Of a stretch of DNA of 64,000 nt, positions 35,622 through 47,045 are shown in pieces. Source of the stretch: Apostichopus japonicus (Eukaryota > Echinodermata > Holothuroidea > Aspidochirotida > Stichopodidae); the NCBI RefSeq assembly GCF_037975245.1, contig NC_092576.1:4170001-4234000 (forward strand), in the 5' to 3' direction. The notes under the pieces were generated by a model. That model saw nothing but the letters and a program-made list of their open reading frames with translations. It searched no databases and was not told the origin of the DNA. The position numbers were made by a program, and so were the translations under genes. The first letter of the stretch is position 1. Every line of letters starts with the position of its first letter.

Positions 35622-35917
35622 ACCGATTCACACAGAGATAACAGTAACTGCTGTAAATCTTAAAGATTTGTACACAGTAAATACTGGATAGTGGTGATAA
35701 ATATGATCAATCGGTAGCATGAGATATTAGGTTTCTACGGAGAACTGAGGATATGTGTAATCCCAACAATGCATTAATTTACTGGATTTTTTGGGTTACA
35801 AATATCCTCAGTTCTTATTGCAAACCTGATAGCACATGCTACAGGTTTATAGTTTTAAGTTTGGTACAAAACTCTAAGATTTACAGTAGTAACTGTGCTC
35901 TATGTGTGTATCGGGTG
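35622..35917. mobile_element. Fold-back MITE, family FB1, copy A
   Basis: Palindromic non-coding element about 296 bases long. The left arm opens CCGATTCACACAGAGATAAC and continues AGTAACTGCTGTAAATCTT; the right arm is the inverse complement and ends TGTGTATCGGGTG. The two halves pair over more than 100 bases. Other copies: 53932-54066 (half), 58975-59284, 63066-63373. Confidence 0.85.
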
Positions 35918-37321
35918 ACTAATGAGATCTTTCAGTTATGCTTTCTGATGTCTGGGCAGAAAATGTCGTGTGAACGAGTGGTAAGAACCCAACGTTGTGA
36001 TGAAACTATTCAAATTCATAACTTTTAACTGGGTGGAGGGGTCGTGCAGGAAAGGTGGATTAATGTTGTAATATTTTGATTATGATGCTGCTTTTCGTAC
36101 ACTAGGGAGTGTTACCTTGTTAAGCCCATCAGGGTTTTTTAATGAACTTCCTTACACAGCATGTAATTCATTTGTATACATTCTTTGTTTTTCTCTGGTA
36201 CAGTTTTCAAGGAACAAATAAATTCATGAAGTAAATGAAATGACATCTTCAGATGAGTTATTTGTCACACGATTCAACCAGCAAGTGTACCTCTAAACAT
36301 CTTAGGCTGTATGAGAAAACTGTACGCAGTTTCAAACAAACAGTGAATACTAAGTTTTAAACGTTGTATTTCGTAATGTCATGTCAATTAATATAACACT
36401 TATCGATCACTTAAGGAGTTTCTCTTCAAAATGCAAGATTAACATGAGATAACGCTACATTATCAAGTCAACATACACTTCTTAGTCTTTCTTCATACAA
36501 AAAGTGATATGTCAGATAGGTTTCGCAATTGATATATGCTAGTGACACTGTTTTCACTGAATCTCATGGAAGACATAATTTAAAATGTAGGAACTTTGTA
36601 AAACAACGACCTCCTCCATTCCCTTTCGATTTCCGACTGCAGTGAAACGTATCATTACAGAAATATGTATTATAGATGAAATAGAGCGAAAAATAAATAC
36701 AACGCTGGCAAGGCAGTCGGGCGTCATGTATAATGGTTGATTTTCTTTTCAATCTCGAACATATCCAGTTCAATATCAGACTAGACAAAGGTCTTATTTT
36801 GAGTAAGATCTGTGAAAACGAAAGAGGATACAACTTGCAAGTAGTGGTTGGCTTAAAAATGGATGATATTACAACAAAGTTCTTGCAGGGACTTTCAGAC
36901 AATTTATCAATGTAATATTTGTATGTTCTTAGAAGTCAGGAAATTCCATGCTTTCGCATATTTCCGTCACTATGGGCAAGACATTGATCGAATATTTGGG
37001 TTGTTTATTTGAGATTTTGCTTCCTCTTTCGCATCCCTTATGTTACATTTACTTTATCGGCTGCGACTCAATTAAAAATATATTTATGGTTTGCATAAAT
37101 ATCGTTTGCTGAGAAAATTGCTTCCTCTTTCGCTTTTCAATAAAGGTATTTAGCTAACATTTACGTGACTGTGTTTAAGTCATGAGTAAAATCAAATATG
37201 CAATTCATTATAGACCAAGGAATCATTCACGCTGACCGCATTTGCTGTAATTGTCTTAGTCTTTTGGCTGATGGCGACTGTTCGATTGCGTTGTAACTAC
37301 AGTGTGACCAGACGTGGTACG
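35918..37321. other. No gene recognised; upstream of ML gene 1
   Basis: Contains one 60-codon frame (36733-36915) without recognised domain and no clear promoter element. An upstream in-frame ATG for the ML gene lies at 37271. Confidence 0.4.
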
Positions 37322-40300
37322 ATGGCTTCATGGTTATTAATTGTGATTGTTGGCTGTTGGGTAGGAACATCGGTGAGAAGTGAAACATATGACGAAAAGT
37401 GTTTATTTAGTTATTCAGGTAAGTGCAAACATTTTTTTTGTATTTTTGTTCCCATTACTCGCAAATCGCCTCTTTATGTTTAAGTTCAGCCATTCACGAT
37501 TACTTAAGATTCTTTGCGCTTTGGCACTTCCGAGTTACTTATCCGTAAGTACTATCGATGCAACAAAAGATATACAATAATCACTTTCAGTTTGTTATAC
37601 CCACTGGGTACTTAATTTTCGTCGACACAAAGGTATTGTCCATTATATTTAAAACGCGATATATTAAAGTTATGAATCAGGAGTTTTTGGTTCATCAACA
37701 AAATCATTCTGCCACGTTAAATATTAGGTTTTCGAAAAACACCCCACACGGTTCATGGAATGTTGGCAACAAATGCTCACTTTTAAAATAATTTAACTTG
37801 ATGAGTTTTCGGATTAGTTCTGTTTAAGTATTTATCTAACATATTTGCTGACTTATAACCTAATTGAAACCTAAATGTGATCTAATTCTGATGATACCGT
37901 GCAAGTATACAAGGATAGAGGGAGGAGACTTATCGATAGCTCGATAGCTCGATAACTCGATATTTCGGTAGGTCGGTAGGTCGGTAGGTTTAAATTAATC
38001 AGCACTACATATACTTGATAACATAATATGTACTTATTATATTTTTGTTTCTTCTTTTCTACCTTTGACTTACAGGAATGCTTACTAATATCACTTTGTG
38101 GCCAAACCCTCCTCGGTACAAATCAGTTGAACACGTACATGCCGATCTCCTGTTCAGTATGTTTGAAATTATATGTTACACTATTTCACTATTTTAGTTA
38201 AAGCATATATCAAGACAATGTATTTCACACCAGGTGGGTTTTGTTCGCCTATTTAGAGACAAAACTGGCCTACATTTCAGCTGAGCATCTTCTAACATTA
38301 ACATATCCTTAAATAAATGCAGAATATAAATTGTCCTCCTGGCATATAACAAAGAACAACTGCACAGCGCGACGGCAGTGCAATATACAAAATAGCGGAG
38401 CGTTCATTTAGATGGATAAAATTGTTATATACTGATTCGCTTTTATCTGACATTTGTAAAGTACAAGCAGTTCTTATCATGTATACTGTGCGCGCACTTT
38501 TACTGGGATGTACGCATATGTTTTGTTCATGTATAACTGGATATCAAACAGTTCCGTGCTAAACAAGGATACAATCACAATAATAATCTTAAGGTACGTA
38601 ATTGATCCAAGACAACAGTCTGACGTCATCATACAAAGTTTAATGTATTTTACGTTGCGGCAAGGAAGCACACTCTGTCTGCTGATGTCAATGACTAAAA
38701 GCAAAGCTGCATACCGTGTTCAAGAGATTTGTTGTTGTTTACATATGTGGTTTGTGTTACTGTGGTTTACATTATCATGTTATGTCTACAGGGGTTTGGT
38801 TACACTATGCCAATTACAAATGTTAACAACTTGATCAATGTCTGTACATCAAAACGTGAACCAACAATACTTACATTAACATTTAATATATGAAGGCGTT
38901 TCAGATATTTTATCATGCATAGTTGTCACTCAGGGTTTCAACATTGTAGAAAACTATATGAAATGCTGCCCATTTTTGAAATGGTACGTTCCAAAAGTGC
39001 CGACTCGTATAGAATGCCATGGTTCTGAGAAACTTTTATAGCTTCAGAAAATCGTAATATGACGATTCTCAACCTGTTTTTACTCTTTTTTTCTTTTCTT
39101 TTTTAAAATTAGCCAGATCCGTCGAGGTACTTACTGTAACAGGCTACGTGAAAAATGAAAAGACTGGGTTTATTCTCCCCTTTCTTGCGTCTGTTTGCGA
39201 TCTGTCTGTAAGTTTTTGTCCGATTTACAAAGGAGGTGAGTTAAGCTTTAATCGATATTACATCGTAACAATTTGTACTGTTCAATTTCATTTCCTGTTA
39301 ACGAGTCCCTTTACAAAGTCCTATAATTAATTTATTCAAGTGTCATTTAACATGAGTGAAATGAAAACTACAAAGTTTATCAGGCCTGTTACAAGTTCGA
39401 GTTATCAAGATTAATACGTTGGAAGACGTGAATTTGCAAGTCACTGCGACACAGACCTCTGTTAAGAAGATGAGACCTCAACAACAGTCGTAAATTTTTA
39501 ATTCGCCATGGATTTTCTTCGGCTGATAAACTTTAATATATCAAATGTGTTTCTATAGTTTTATATACTCCAGACAATAACGTCAGCCCCAGTACCCTGG
39601 TGGTCCATACTGCTTGGCCTTCATCTTTTTTTCCTTTTTAGAGGGGATGGTGATAGACATTTACTCATCATTATAATAACAAACTTTTTACCAGGGGGAA
39701 GGGGGGGGGGGGTGAGGTTACGGACACCTGCTGGCTATGACCCTACATCACCATTTATTTCCGAAGTCACATGGCCAAGTGGAAACAGTGCTAGGCGTAG
39801 GTCTATCCAGTTTTAGTGTGCCGCTGTTCATTTAGGGTAATGATCGGTTCACTGCATTTTGAAGTCTATATACTCACCTTGCTCCGGTAAATTAAACGCA
39901 GAGACATAAGTGAGTGGCTGTATCATTTATCGGTAACTTAACAGGTGTCACCATCATTTCTCAGTACACACTGCCCAATGAATCCATACCAGAAAAAATA
40001 AATACTTCTATCCTATAGGAAAACAAATCTGACAGTCGCCCACATCACCCCTCCCCCCCCCCCCGCCCCAATAAAACTATTCCACAAAGCTCTCCACCTC
40101 CAAAACGTAACTTTTTACCCCGAAAGCGAACCACAGGTCTGCCCGAGGGGAGGGGTGGATTGGGGCAAAAACCCTCGAACCCCCACCCGCTTCGGAAACG
40201 GGCCTGGAGTGAGCACACGACTACTTTAAACAAGAGTGAATGATAACAGAGCGAGGTACCTTAATAGTTATATTGAAAAAGATTATGGTTGCCTAGCAAC

Positions 40301-42117
40301 AAATTCATGTGCCCCATGATTGTGCAGACAATAGATATTAAATTGTAATTCAATTCAATTAGGCAATCTTCCGATTAACGTTCTGTGGTCTTATCAATTG
40401 GACCACAAAACGTAAAACATCTCAGATTCGTAAATTTGGTATATGTTACGTTTTCGTGTTATTTTTCGAAAACAAACTATTTCACCAATTGATTGATTGA
40501 TTGATTGCTTTTTTTTCGCTTGAAGTTTTCGATATGTGGTCCTACTACACTTCTCCAGTGAGTCACTAACACATGATGTTTCCTCGAGCGCTCTCCCTGT
40601 ATGTAAAGGAGACATATGAAAATTATTCAGGAGATATCCAACATATACACATTGCTCAGGATATCTAGTTGCAGTGTTGCACGAGAAGTTCAACAACATG
40701 GTTGTGACGTGATGCGCAAGCACTTTTATCATAGCCTCATGCAGTAGAACACAAAACAGGCGTTCCATGAAAAAAAAAAACTAGGCAGAAGAAATACTAG
40801 AGAAATCAAGTTATGTTAACAAAACTATTACTGCTGCGTGAAACATATACGTGTATCTTTAAACTGGTATTATCATCTTAACAACTACCAACGCCGGTTC
40901 CAAGCTACCTATCTTTCTATTACAAATTGCCAGGGTTCAAGTTTAATTTGAATATTCCATATTTATGACTGATATTGTTGGCGTACATTGTCGAATACCA
41001 GAACATAGTTAATTTGATAAATTCTTTTCCTTTTTACTTTACAGAAAAGAGATCGATTGATTTTCAACAATACGTCACTTCCGCATGGGAAGCAAATGTG
41101 AGTACACAGGGTTCCCTTATAGGAGATAAGTGTGAATGCACACGATTCCTGCGTGGGAAAGGAATGTGACTGAGTACACACGATTCCCTTATGGGAGATA
41201 AATATGAATACACACGATTCCTGCATGGGAAAGAAATGTGAGAACACAGGATTCCCTTATAGGAGATAAATGTGAATGCACACGATTCCTGAGTGGGAAA
41301 GGAAAGTGACTGAGTACACACGATTCCCTTATGGGAAATAAATGTGAATACACTCCTGCATGGGAAAGAAATGTGAGAACACAGGATTCCCTTATAGGAG
41401 ATTAAAGTGAATGCACACGATTCCTGCGTGGGTAAAAAATGTAAGTACACAGGATTCCTGTATGTGAAAGAAATGTGACTTCACGCTATTCCCTTATAGG
41501 AGATAAATGTGAATACACAGGATTCCTGCATGGGTAAAAAATGTAAGCACACAGGATTCTTATATGGGAAAGAAATGTGACTTCACGCTATTTCCTTATA
41601 GGAGATAAATGTGAATACACAGGATTCCTGAATGGGAAAAAATGTGAGTACACAGGATTCCCTTATATGAGATAAATGTGAATTCACACGATTCCTGCAT
41701 GGGTAAGAAATGTGACAAAGTACACACGATTCCCCTATGAATCATATCTTGTGCATTACATGAAAAATATATTTCATGTAACATGATCCTACTTGATTAG
41801 TATCGAACCACTTTGTCAAAGTGGATCAAATATCTACTGAAAGGTTTTGACAGCAGCGTGGAATGAAACCGCTACTTGGTTTTTCTAATGTTATTAAGTG
41901 GTATACCGTAGATTCAATTTTGCGCTTCAGGATCCATCAATCAATATAGGTTCATTCTTCCTATCAACAGGTGCCAAGTTCTGTAGTTGCAAAGTTACTG
42001 GACGAAAACGAAGGAATCATTGCAGAGGTTTCTGTTAAAAATTGTACACTTGTCAATCCAAAGGGGCAACTGAAGTCTAAACAGATGGTCACCAGGATCA
42101 TCTTGATTTACACATGA
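37322..42117 (+). CDS. Secreted ML-domain lipid-binding protein 1
   Basis: Five exons: 37322-37418, 38076-38156, 39113-39235, 41045-41097, 41971-42117, phases 1,1,1,0, encoding 166 residues. The start gives a classic signal peptide (MASWLLIVIVGCWVGTSVRS). I prefer it to an in-frame ATG at 37271, which would add 17 basic residues before the hydrophobic core. The mature part has the ML (MD-2-related lipid recognition) layout: an early Cys (EKCLFSYSG), beta strands, VCDLSVSFCPIYKGG with the Cys pair and CPI.KG signature seen in NPC2 and GM2A, then IIAEVSVKNC at the end. Length fits the family (about 140-190). Family members bind sterols, gangliosides or lipopolysaccharide outside cells or in lysosomes; the ligand here cannot be told. 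A paralogue with the same exon phases is at 53102-57545. Poly(A) signal AATAAA follows at 42199. Confidence 0.85.
39690..40210. repeat. G/C-run region in ML1 intron 3
   Basis: A G-run at 39697-39711 and a C-run at 40051-40063 frame sequence with transposon-like features (CCCGAGGGGAGGGG, AACGGGCCTGGAGTG). Probably a decayed MITE; boundaries not resolved. Confidence 0.3.
41082..41750. repeat. Minisatellite built from ML1 exon 4 donor
   Basis: About nine units of 68-72 bases running directly out of exon 4. The exon/intron junction (GCATGGGAAGCAAAT, then GTGAGTACACAGG) is itself the first half-unit: later units read TGCATGGGAAAGAAATGTGA and so on. One copy at 41641-41656 is identical to the real donor context (AATGTGAGTACACAGG). 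Each unit also carries ATTCCCTTATAGGAGATAAA. Confidence 0.9.
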
Positions 42118-42198
42118 CATGTTCTCACCGATCCATAGGATCTTTACACCATCCTCTTTGTCTTCATTCCTGATTCTATTTTCAAAGGAATTCGACGA

Positions 42199-42204
42199 AA
42201 TAAA
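42199..42204 (+). terminator. Poly(A) signal of ML gene 1
   Basis: AATAAA, 82 bases after the TGA stop, in a good position to end the transcript. Confidence 0.55.
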
Positions 42205-42555
42205 GTAATTCTGTCAGGAATGCATTGTTGTTAACAATTGAAAATGGTAAAATGTGTTGGTTTTCCACCATTAATGGAAGCAATTGTTTTGATGACCCTG
42301 GAAGTTGGCTTTTAGCCAGGAGAGTTTTGCATCTGAAATCTTGCAACGAGTGCTCCCTTCACGAAACAAAGTGAGGAAATATCTATTTTTTCAGTGTAAC
42401 GAACGTATTTCAAAAACATTTTACAGTAAACATACTTATTAATTCCAATATATAGGTTAAAAGTTATAGATATTGCATGTTTTATTATATGTATGTTCAC
42501 AAAATTTAACCATTTGGTTATGTCCGCGTATTATAAATCCCTTGCTACTTTTTTA

Positions 42556-42558
<3 letters not shown>

Positions 42559-42601
<43 letters not shown>
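42559..42601. repeat. (TA)n microsatellite
   Basis: About 42 bases of AT repeat, lying 50 bases beyond the 3' end of the minus-strand tRNA-like sequence; a shorter (TA)n follows at 42936-42957. Confidence 0.95.
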
Positions 42602-42604
<3 letters not shown>

Positions 42605-42651
42605 GAAAATCGTAATGAGTTGGAAAATCAAGAACAGTGAAAAAACTTTCA

Positions 42652-42723
42652 GCCTCCACCGGGATTCGAACCACGGGCCTCCCGCTCTGTACGCGGACAC
42701 CCTAACCACTAGGCTATGGACGC
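42652..42723 (-). tRNA. tRNA-like cloverleaf (anticodon ACA), likely pseudo/SINE
   Basis: Exactly 72 bases fold as a standard cloverleaf. The acceptor GCGTCCA pairs with TGGAGGC (one G-G mismatch). The D arm GCCT/GGGT encloses AGTGGTTA. The anticodon stem TCCGC/GCGGG carries loop GTACAGA with U33 and anticodon ACA. The T loop TTCGAAT is intact, but the T stem CGTGG/CCCGG has two mismatches. A T6 run that could stop RNA polymerase III begins six bases after the 3' end. Anticodon ACA (Cys codon UGU) is abnormal in animals, and the T-stem damage points to a pseudogene or the head of a SINE. No second copy was seen in the window. Confidence 0.4.
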
Positions 42724-43550
42724 TGATTGTATGTCCAGAGGTTCGAAACCGGTAAGGAAGATCGTAATTCCACTGTAGGCGTTTGTCACCTATATCGAAC
42801 AATACTAGTTCTGTTTTTGGTGACATATTTTGCCCTACTCTAGAGATCAAACATGATGCTATCCAACTCGAAAATCATTTGTGATTCCTAAAGCCGGATC
42901 TCGAAAGAGATACTTTGAACAGACTTTATACTTTATGTATATATATATATATATATACCTGAAATTAGCCGAAAACGGTATAATACTCTATAATCGACTT
43001 TTGACCTCAAACCAAAACTTCGAAGAGGAAGAGTGAACATTAACGTCACTGTGTGAGTTTTCTTAACCTCAAATATATTTGATGCATTCAAAGCGAAAAA
43101 TAAAATACAGACATGCGTAAATGGCGTTTGGAAAATCCACCGACCAATTGATAAAACATGACAGACCTGGCTATGTATATTTTAAGTCAATACGTGAAGT
43201 TAAGAAAGACTCACGAATCGATCTATACGACAACGCATGAAAAAATAACTCATTACATTGTTTTAAATTTGACATCGTCAAGGAATTAAAAAGAAAAAGG
43301 GTATTATAAATATCAACCAACAACACAATGGATTCGAATTTTACTTTTATCAAAATATATACCAATCAAAATTTCTACCTGCTTACTGCCAGAGTTAGTC
43401 TAAAATTCGGTTATAAAAGAAAACACATAAACAGTCATTCAAACAATGAGGTCACTACAGTAATTACTTCCTCTTAAGACACTTTTAACTGTTTAATCGT
43501 TTGTCATTTTACAACTTGAATTTTTTTCTTCTAAATTTGAATTCCCAGGA

Positions 43551-43633
43551 ATTTTGTGAAGCAATGAACTTTAGTTACCGGAATACCCTTGACTTGAAAC
43601 TTGAAATAAGTGAATCACTCAAGTTAGGTCAGT
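43551..43633 (+). other. Possible ML-like exon remnant
   Basis: After ATTCCCAG an open segment reads EFCEAMNFSYRNTLDLKLE and then ISESLKLGQCASLTFHSI. The pattern C..NFSY and, about 25 residues later, SL.F..I resembles exons 1-2 of the two flanking ML genes (NCNFSF..., ISLDFQFI). No signal-peptide exon, no CPI.KG exon and no downstream partner were found. It could be chance. Confidence 0.2.
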
Positions 43634-43749
43634 GCGCAAGTTTGACCTTTCACTCTATTGATCACGTGACCTTTGACATTTTCGATTTAGTTTATGCTAA
43701 TAATATATGTTGTGTATGTGTTATCCTTCTTGTGTGTGGAGTATAGGTA

Positions 43750-46010
43750 ACTGTCATTTTTCTGGGTTGCGCCATACCCAGATACATATCAACTTAATGG
43801 TCTAGCAGTCGTTTGCAAAAGAATTTGTCACACATATTGAACGATGTTGGACCTTGACCTCATTTGATCATGTGGTCATTGGAGTTTACATTCATTACTG
43901 CACTGTAATCTTGCATACTGATATCCTACACTAATTTGAAGGTTTTAAATATATTGTCGTTTATTGCCATTATGCAAAAATGCTGTTTTCTTGTTATTTG
44001 ACATTTGTCCTTTGACCCTATCATTACTTTGTGACCTTACGAAAAAAGGTTTGTCCACCCCATTTTATGCCGCCACCCTTTTGTAACCAACCCCGACCCA
44101 TGATGTCTAAGAACCGGCCAACTCTCAGTGCAATACCTCAAGGGGTGTGAGGTGGCCAGCAATTTTTGTACCAGTTTCGTTGCAGAAATATATGTCAGCC
44201 CAGTACACCACGTTTAGGGATGAGAGGAAAAAAACTCTTATCACAACCTGCTTTATCTGCTCAAAAAAAAAACATAAAACACAAACAATATGTATGAAAG
44301 TTTAATAACGTTAGAGATGCTGAGGCAGGGAATTTTGAAGTTGATTCAGTCTGAAAGATATGATTGTATGATCGAAATGTTAGACATTTTAATTCATTAT
44401 TCTACTTAATAAATTGCTTCAAGGTTAATAGGCAATAGGGATCGATGTTTTTTTGACCCATGGGGAATCTAAATTCTACTGCAAAACAGAAAATGAAGGT
44501 AAACAGCTAAAGCCTGACCAACTTTTCCATAACAATAATATGGTATGAAATTCCGCGCAAGCAATAATATAACATTACAAGATTGTGTATGTTGTGTCCT
44601 GTGCTGGCCATGCACGTTGAATCTGAGTGATACAATTTTAACACGATTCCCTTACTACATAGCAACGAATGAAAACGAACATCCAAAAAAAATCATTTCA
44701 GTTATCTTCCTCTTTCATTTTCACTATTGAACTATATATCACCAGAAAAAGTTCCTGTTTTAAAAATTATGGTTTCAAATTGCAGGATGAAATAAGCGAA
44801 AGATAATATAACGATAATATTAACATCCCAATAAATCATCCCGCCATCACTAACCCCTTCTTTATTTAAGTGGAAACTAGGATTGAGCAACTGGCAACAC
44901 CATTACATGTTTCAAAGGGTTGACCGCGATAGAGTTTGCAACATATACATTTAGCTGTGTATGTTTGGAAACATATCTGACCAGAGCTAGAGAAGCTATG
45001 GTGATATCAAGGCTATTATTCGTTGTTGTTGTTGTTGGAGGTCTGCTCAGAGATCATCCCATTTAAGACGTAGTATCATCTAACTATTTTATCATGTGCA
45101 TAGATATATGTTTAAATCATGTTAGGTTTTTTTTTCTTTCTTAGATGTGCATGATTTTACAGTTTATTTGGGATATTATTGCTTAAATCCCTCTGTCGAT
45201 GAAGAAACAATTTATGTTTATGTCTTCTTTACTTTTTCTTTCTTTCTTTTTTTTTCTTTTCTTAATAATGTTTACCTTAAACATTGTTAGAGTATAGCAA
45301 TCGGAATATCAACCATTAAATAAAGACAGACGATGTTGCGAGTTCAAATTAAACGTATAGGATATTCTCACCACAAGATGAGAGTAAGAACAAAACAAAT
45401 TTGACAGTTAAAAAGTCTTTGGTAAAGTAAGTAATAGCCTGAAGATAAAGAGTATAAGAGGATGTAGGAATAAAATGGTAAGAAATAGGACAGTTGTTCA
45501 TTGTTTTTGTCTAAATTATCGAGAAAAGTTATTTCTTAATGACTCAATGCATATAAGCTTGCGGTTGTTAAGGGATGTTTCACGAAGATATCTCAACATA
45601 ACAAATATGGTTTATAGTATTTATCTAATGCTACAGGTGACGTTCCCTTTGTTCATGTGTTTTTGGGTGTGTTACCACTGGGAAAGAACCGACTGTGACT
45701 AAGTGAACCATATATACAAACTATGTACAAAAATTAGACAGTAAGAATCTACAGCGATTTACATCCTCAATGCTACCCTTCTTAAAAGGCATTATGAGGT
45801 ATGGATATATTTTTCTATGGAAGTTGCTCTTCATATTTCCATGTAAATTATTTGGACATTATTTCAAACTTTAAGGCCAATAAACATGTATAACTTTGCG
45901 TTTGGCGTCTGTTTAAAGTGAGACGTGCAATAAAAAATCACTGGTGTGTACCGACCGAAACAAATCATTAGAAGATTACTCTTTTAGTTTCAGCGATCAT
46001 AAAAAAAGGA
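43750..46010. other. No gene recognised
   Basis: AT-rich, with pyrimidine-rich tracts near 45130 and 45235-45260. The frame at 45475-45702 has no partner exons. Confidence 0.4.
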
Positions 46011-46011
46011 G

Positions 46012-46282
46012 GAGGAAGTATTGATACTGTTGTATTCAAACACTTTCACGGTACGTTATTCAGCCTTTATCTAAATGACTTCCTTAACTACTCACTCAAT
46101 TATCTGCTACATCCATGCATTGCATAGCATACAAACAAACAAATTATACAAAAACATTCAATATGCAAATCATTTTCATGACAGCTGTAATAAGTTACAA
46201 CAGTCATTTACGAGGAGTAAGCGTTGATAGTGTTGTACCAAACCACTTTCACGATATGTTATTCAATCTTTATCTACATGTA
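46012..46282. repeat. Pair of diverged 65-bp direct repeats
   Basis: 46012-46076 and 46217-46282 share the order TTGATA.TGTTGTA.., ACACTTTCACG or CCACTTTCACG, ..GTTATTCA..CTTTATCTA.ATG. The copies lie about 205 bases apart, in the same orientation, roughly 80% alike by eye. Confidence 0.7.
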
Positions 46283-46764
46283 GGAACACATGTAGGATTA
46301 AATCGCAAAAAGCTGCTTTAAGCAAAGAAATACATTCCAGAGATTCTAGTTTCATTGGAATGTACCTCAAAGCTCATGTGGGAAACCAGGGGGCGTTAGC
46401 CTAATATTACCAAAATAAAGAAATTGGAGGTAAGGTTGATTCAATGTCCCCACCCTCCCTTTGGCGCCGTCACTGCCGGAATGTATTTTTACAGACAACG
46501 GTACATGTTTTTTTAAGATACATATAGTGGCACTATAAATTATCTCAGTGCTATTATTGCAACAAGTATATGCTTATACATGACACATATATGATAGTGT
46601 ACATTACCATATAGTAACACAATGGTAAACATTGTATTGATTTTAGATATCAATCTAAAAGTACATATAATGAAACTATGAAAAAATTATTGCATTATCT
46701 TAAGTTACAGTCATACTCCTTAATTCCATCGCATTGCATAACATTTAAGTACTCTCTTAAAATG

Positions 46765-47045
46765 AGAGACTGAAATTTCAGTCTAATCGACTGAAATTTC
46801 AGTCTAATGATGGATGGGATAAGGGATCAGACTACTTAGACTGAATTCCAGTCTGAAATGTAAAGACTGAAGGTCAGTCTTAATTAGACTAAATACTCTT
46901 CAGTCTAATAGACTGAAAATCAAACCACTTTAGACTGAACAGTCAGCAGTTTAGACTGATTTATTGCAGCACCAGTCTTAATTAGATTGAATACTTTCAG
47001 TCTATTAGACTGATATCAGACTGAACAGTTGGTCCTTTCGACTGA
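46765..47045. repeat. AGACTGA subterminal cluster, left
   Basis: More than a dozen forward or inverted AGACTGAA / CAGTCTAA words, many arranged as mini-palindromes such as GACTGAAATTTCAGTC. The matching cluster at the right end of the element is at 51660-51805. Such clusters are typical transposase-binding subterminal repeats. Confidence 0.85.

Noticed and set aside
37271-37321. Upstream in-frame ATG of ML gene 1
   Set aside because: It would put 17 residues with five Arg ahead of the signal peptide core; the ATG at 37322 gives a standard signal sequence.
40963-41784. Minus-strand frames with Cys/Ser-rich repeats, up to 128 codons
   Set aside because: They are the ML1 intron 4 minisatellite read backwards.
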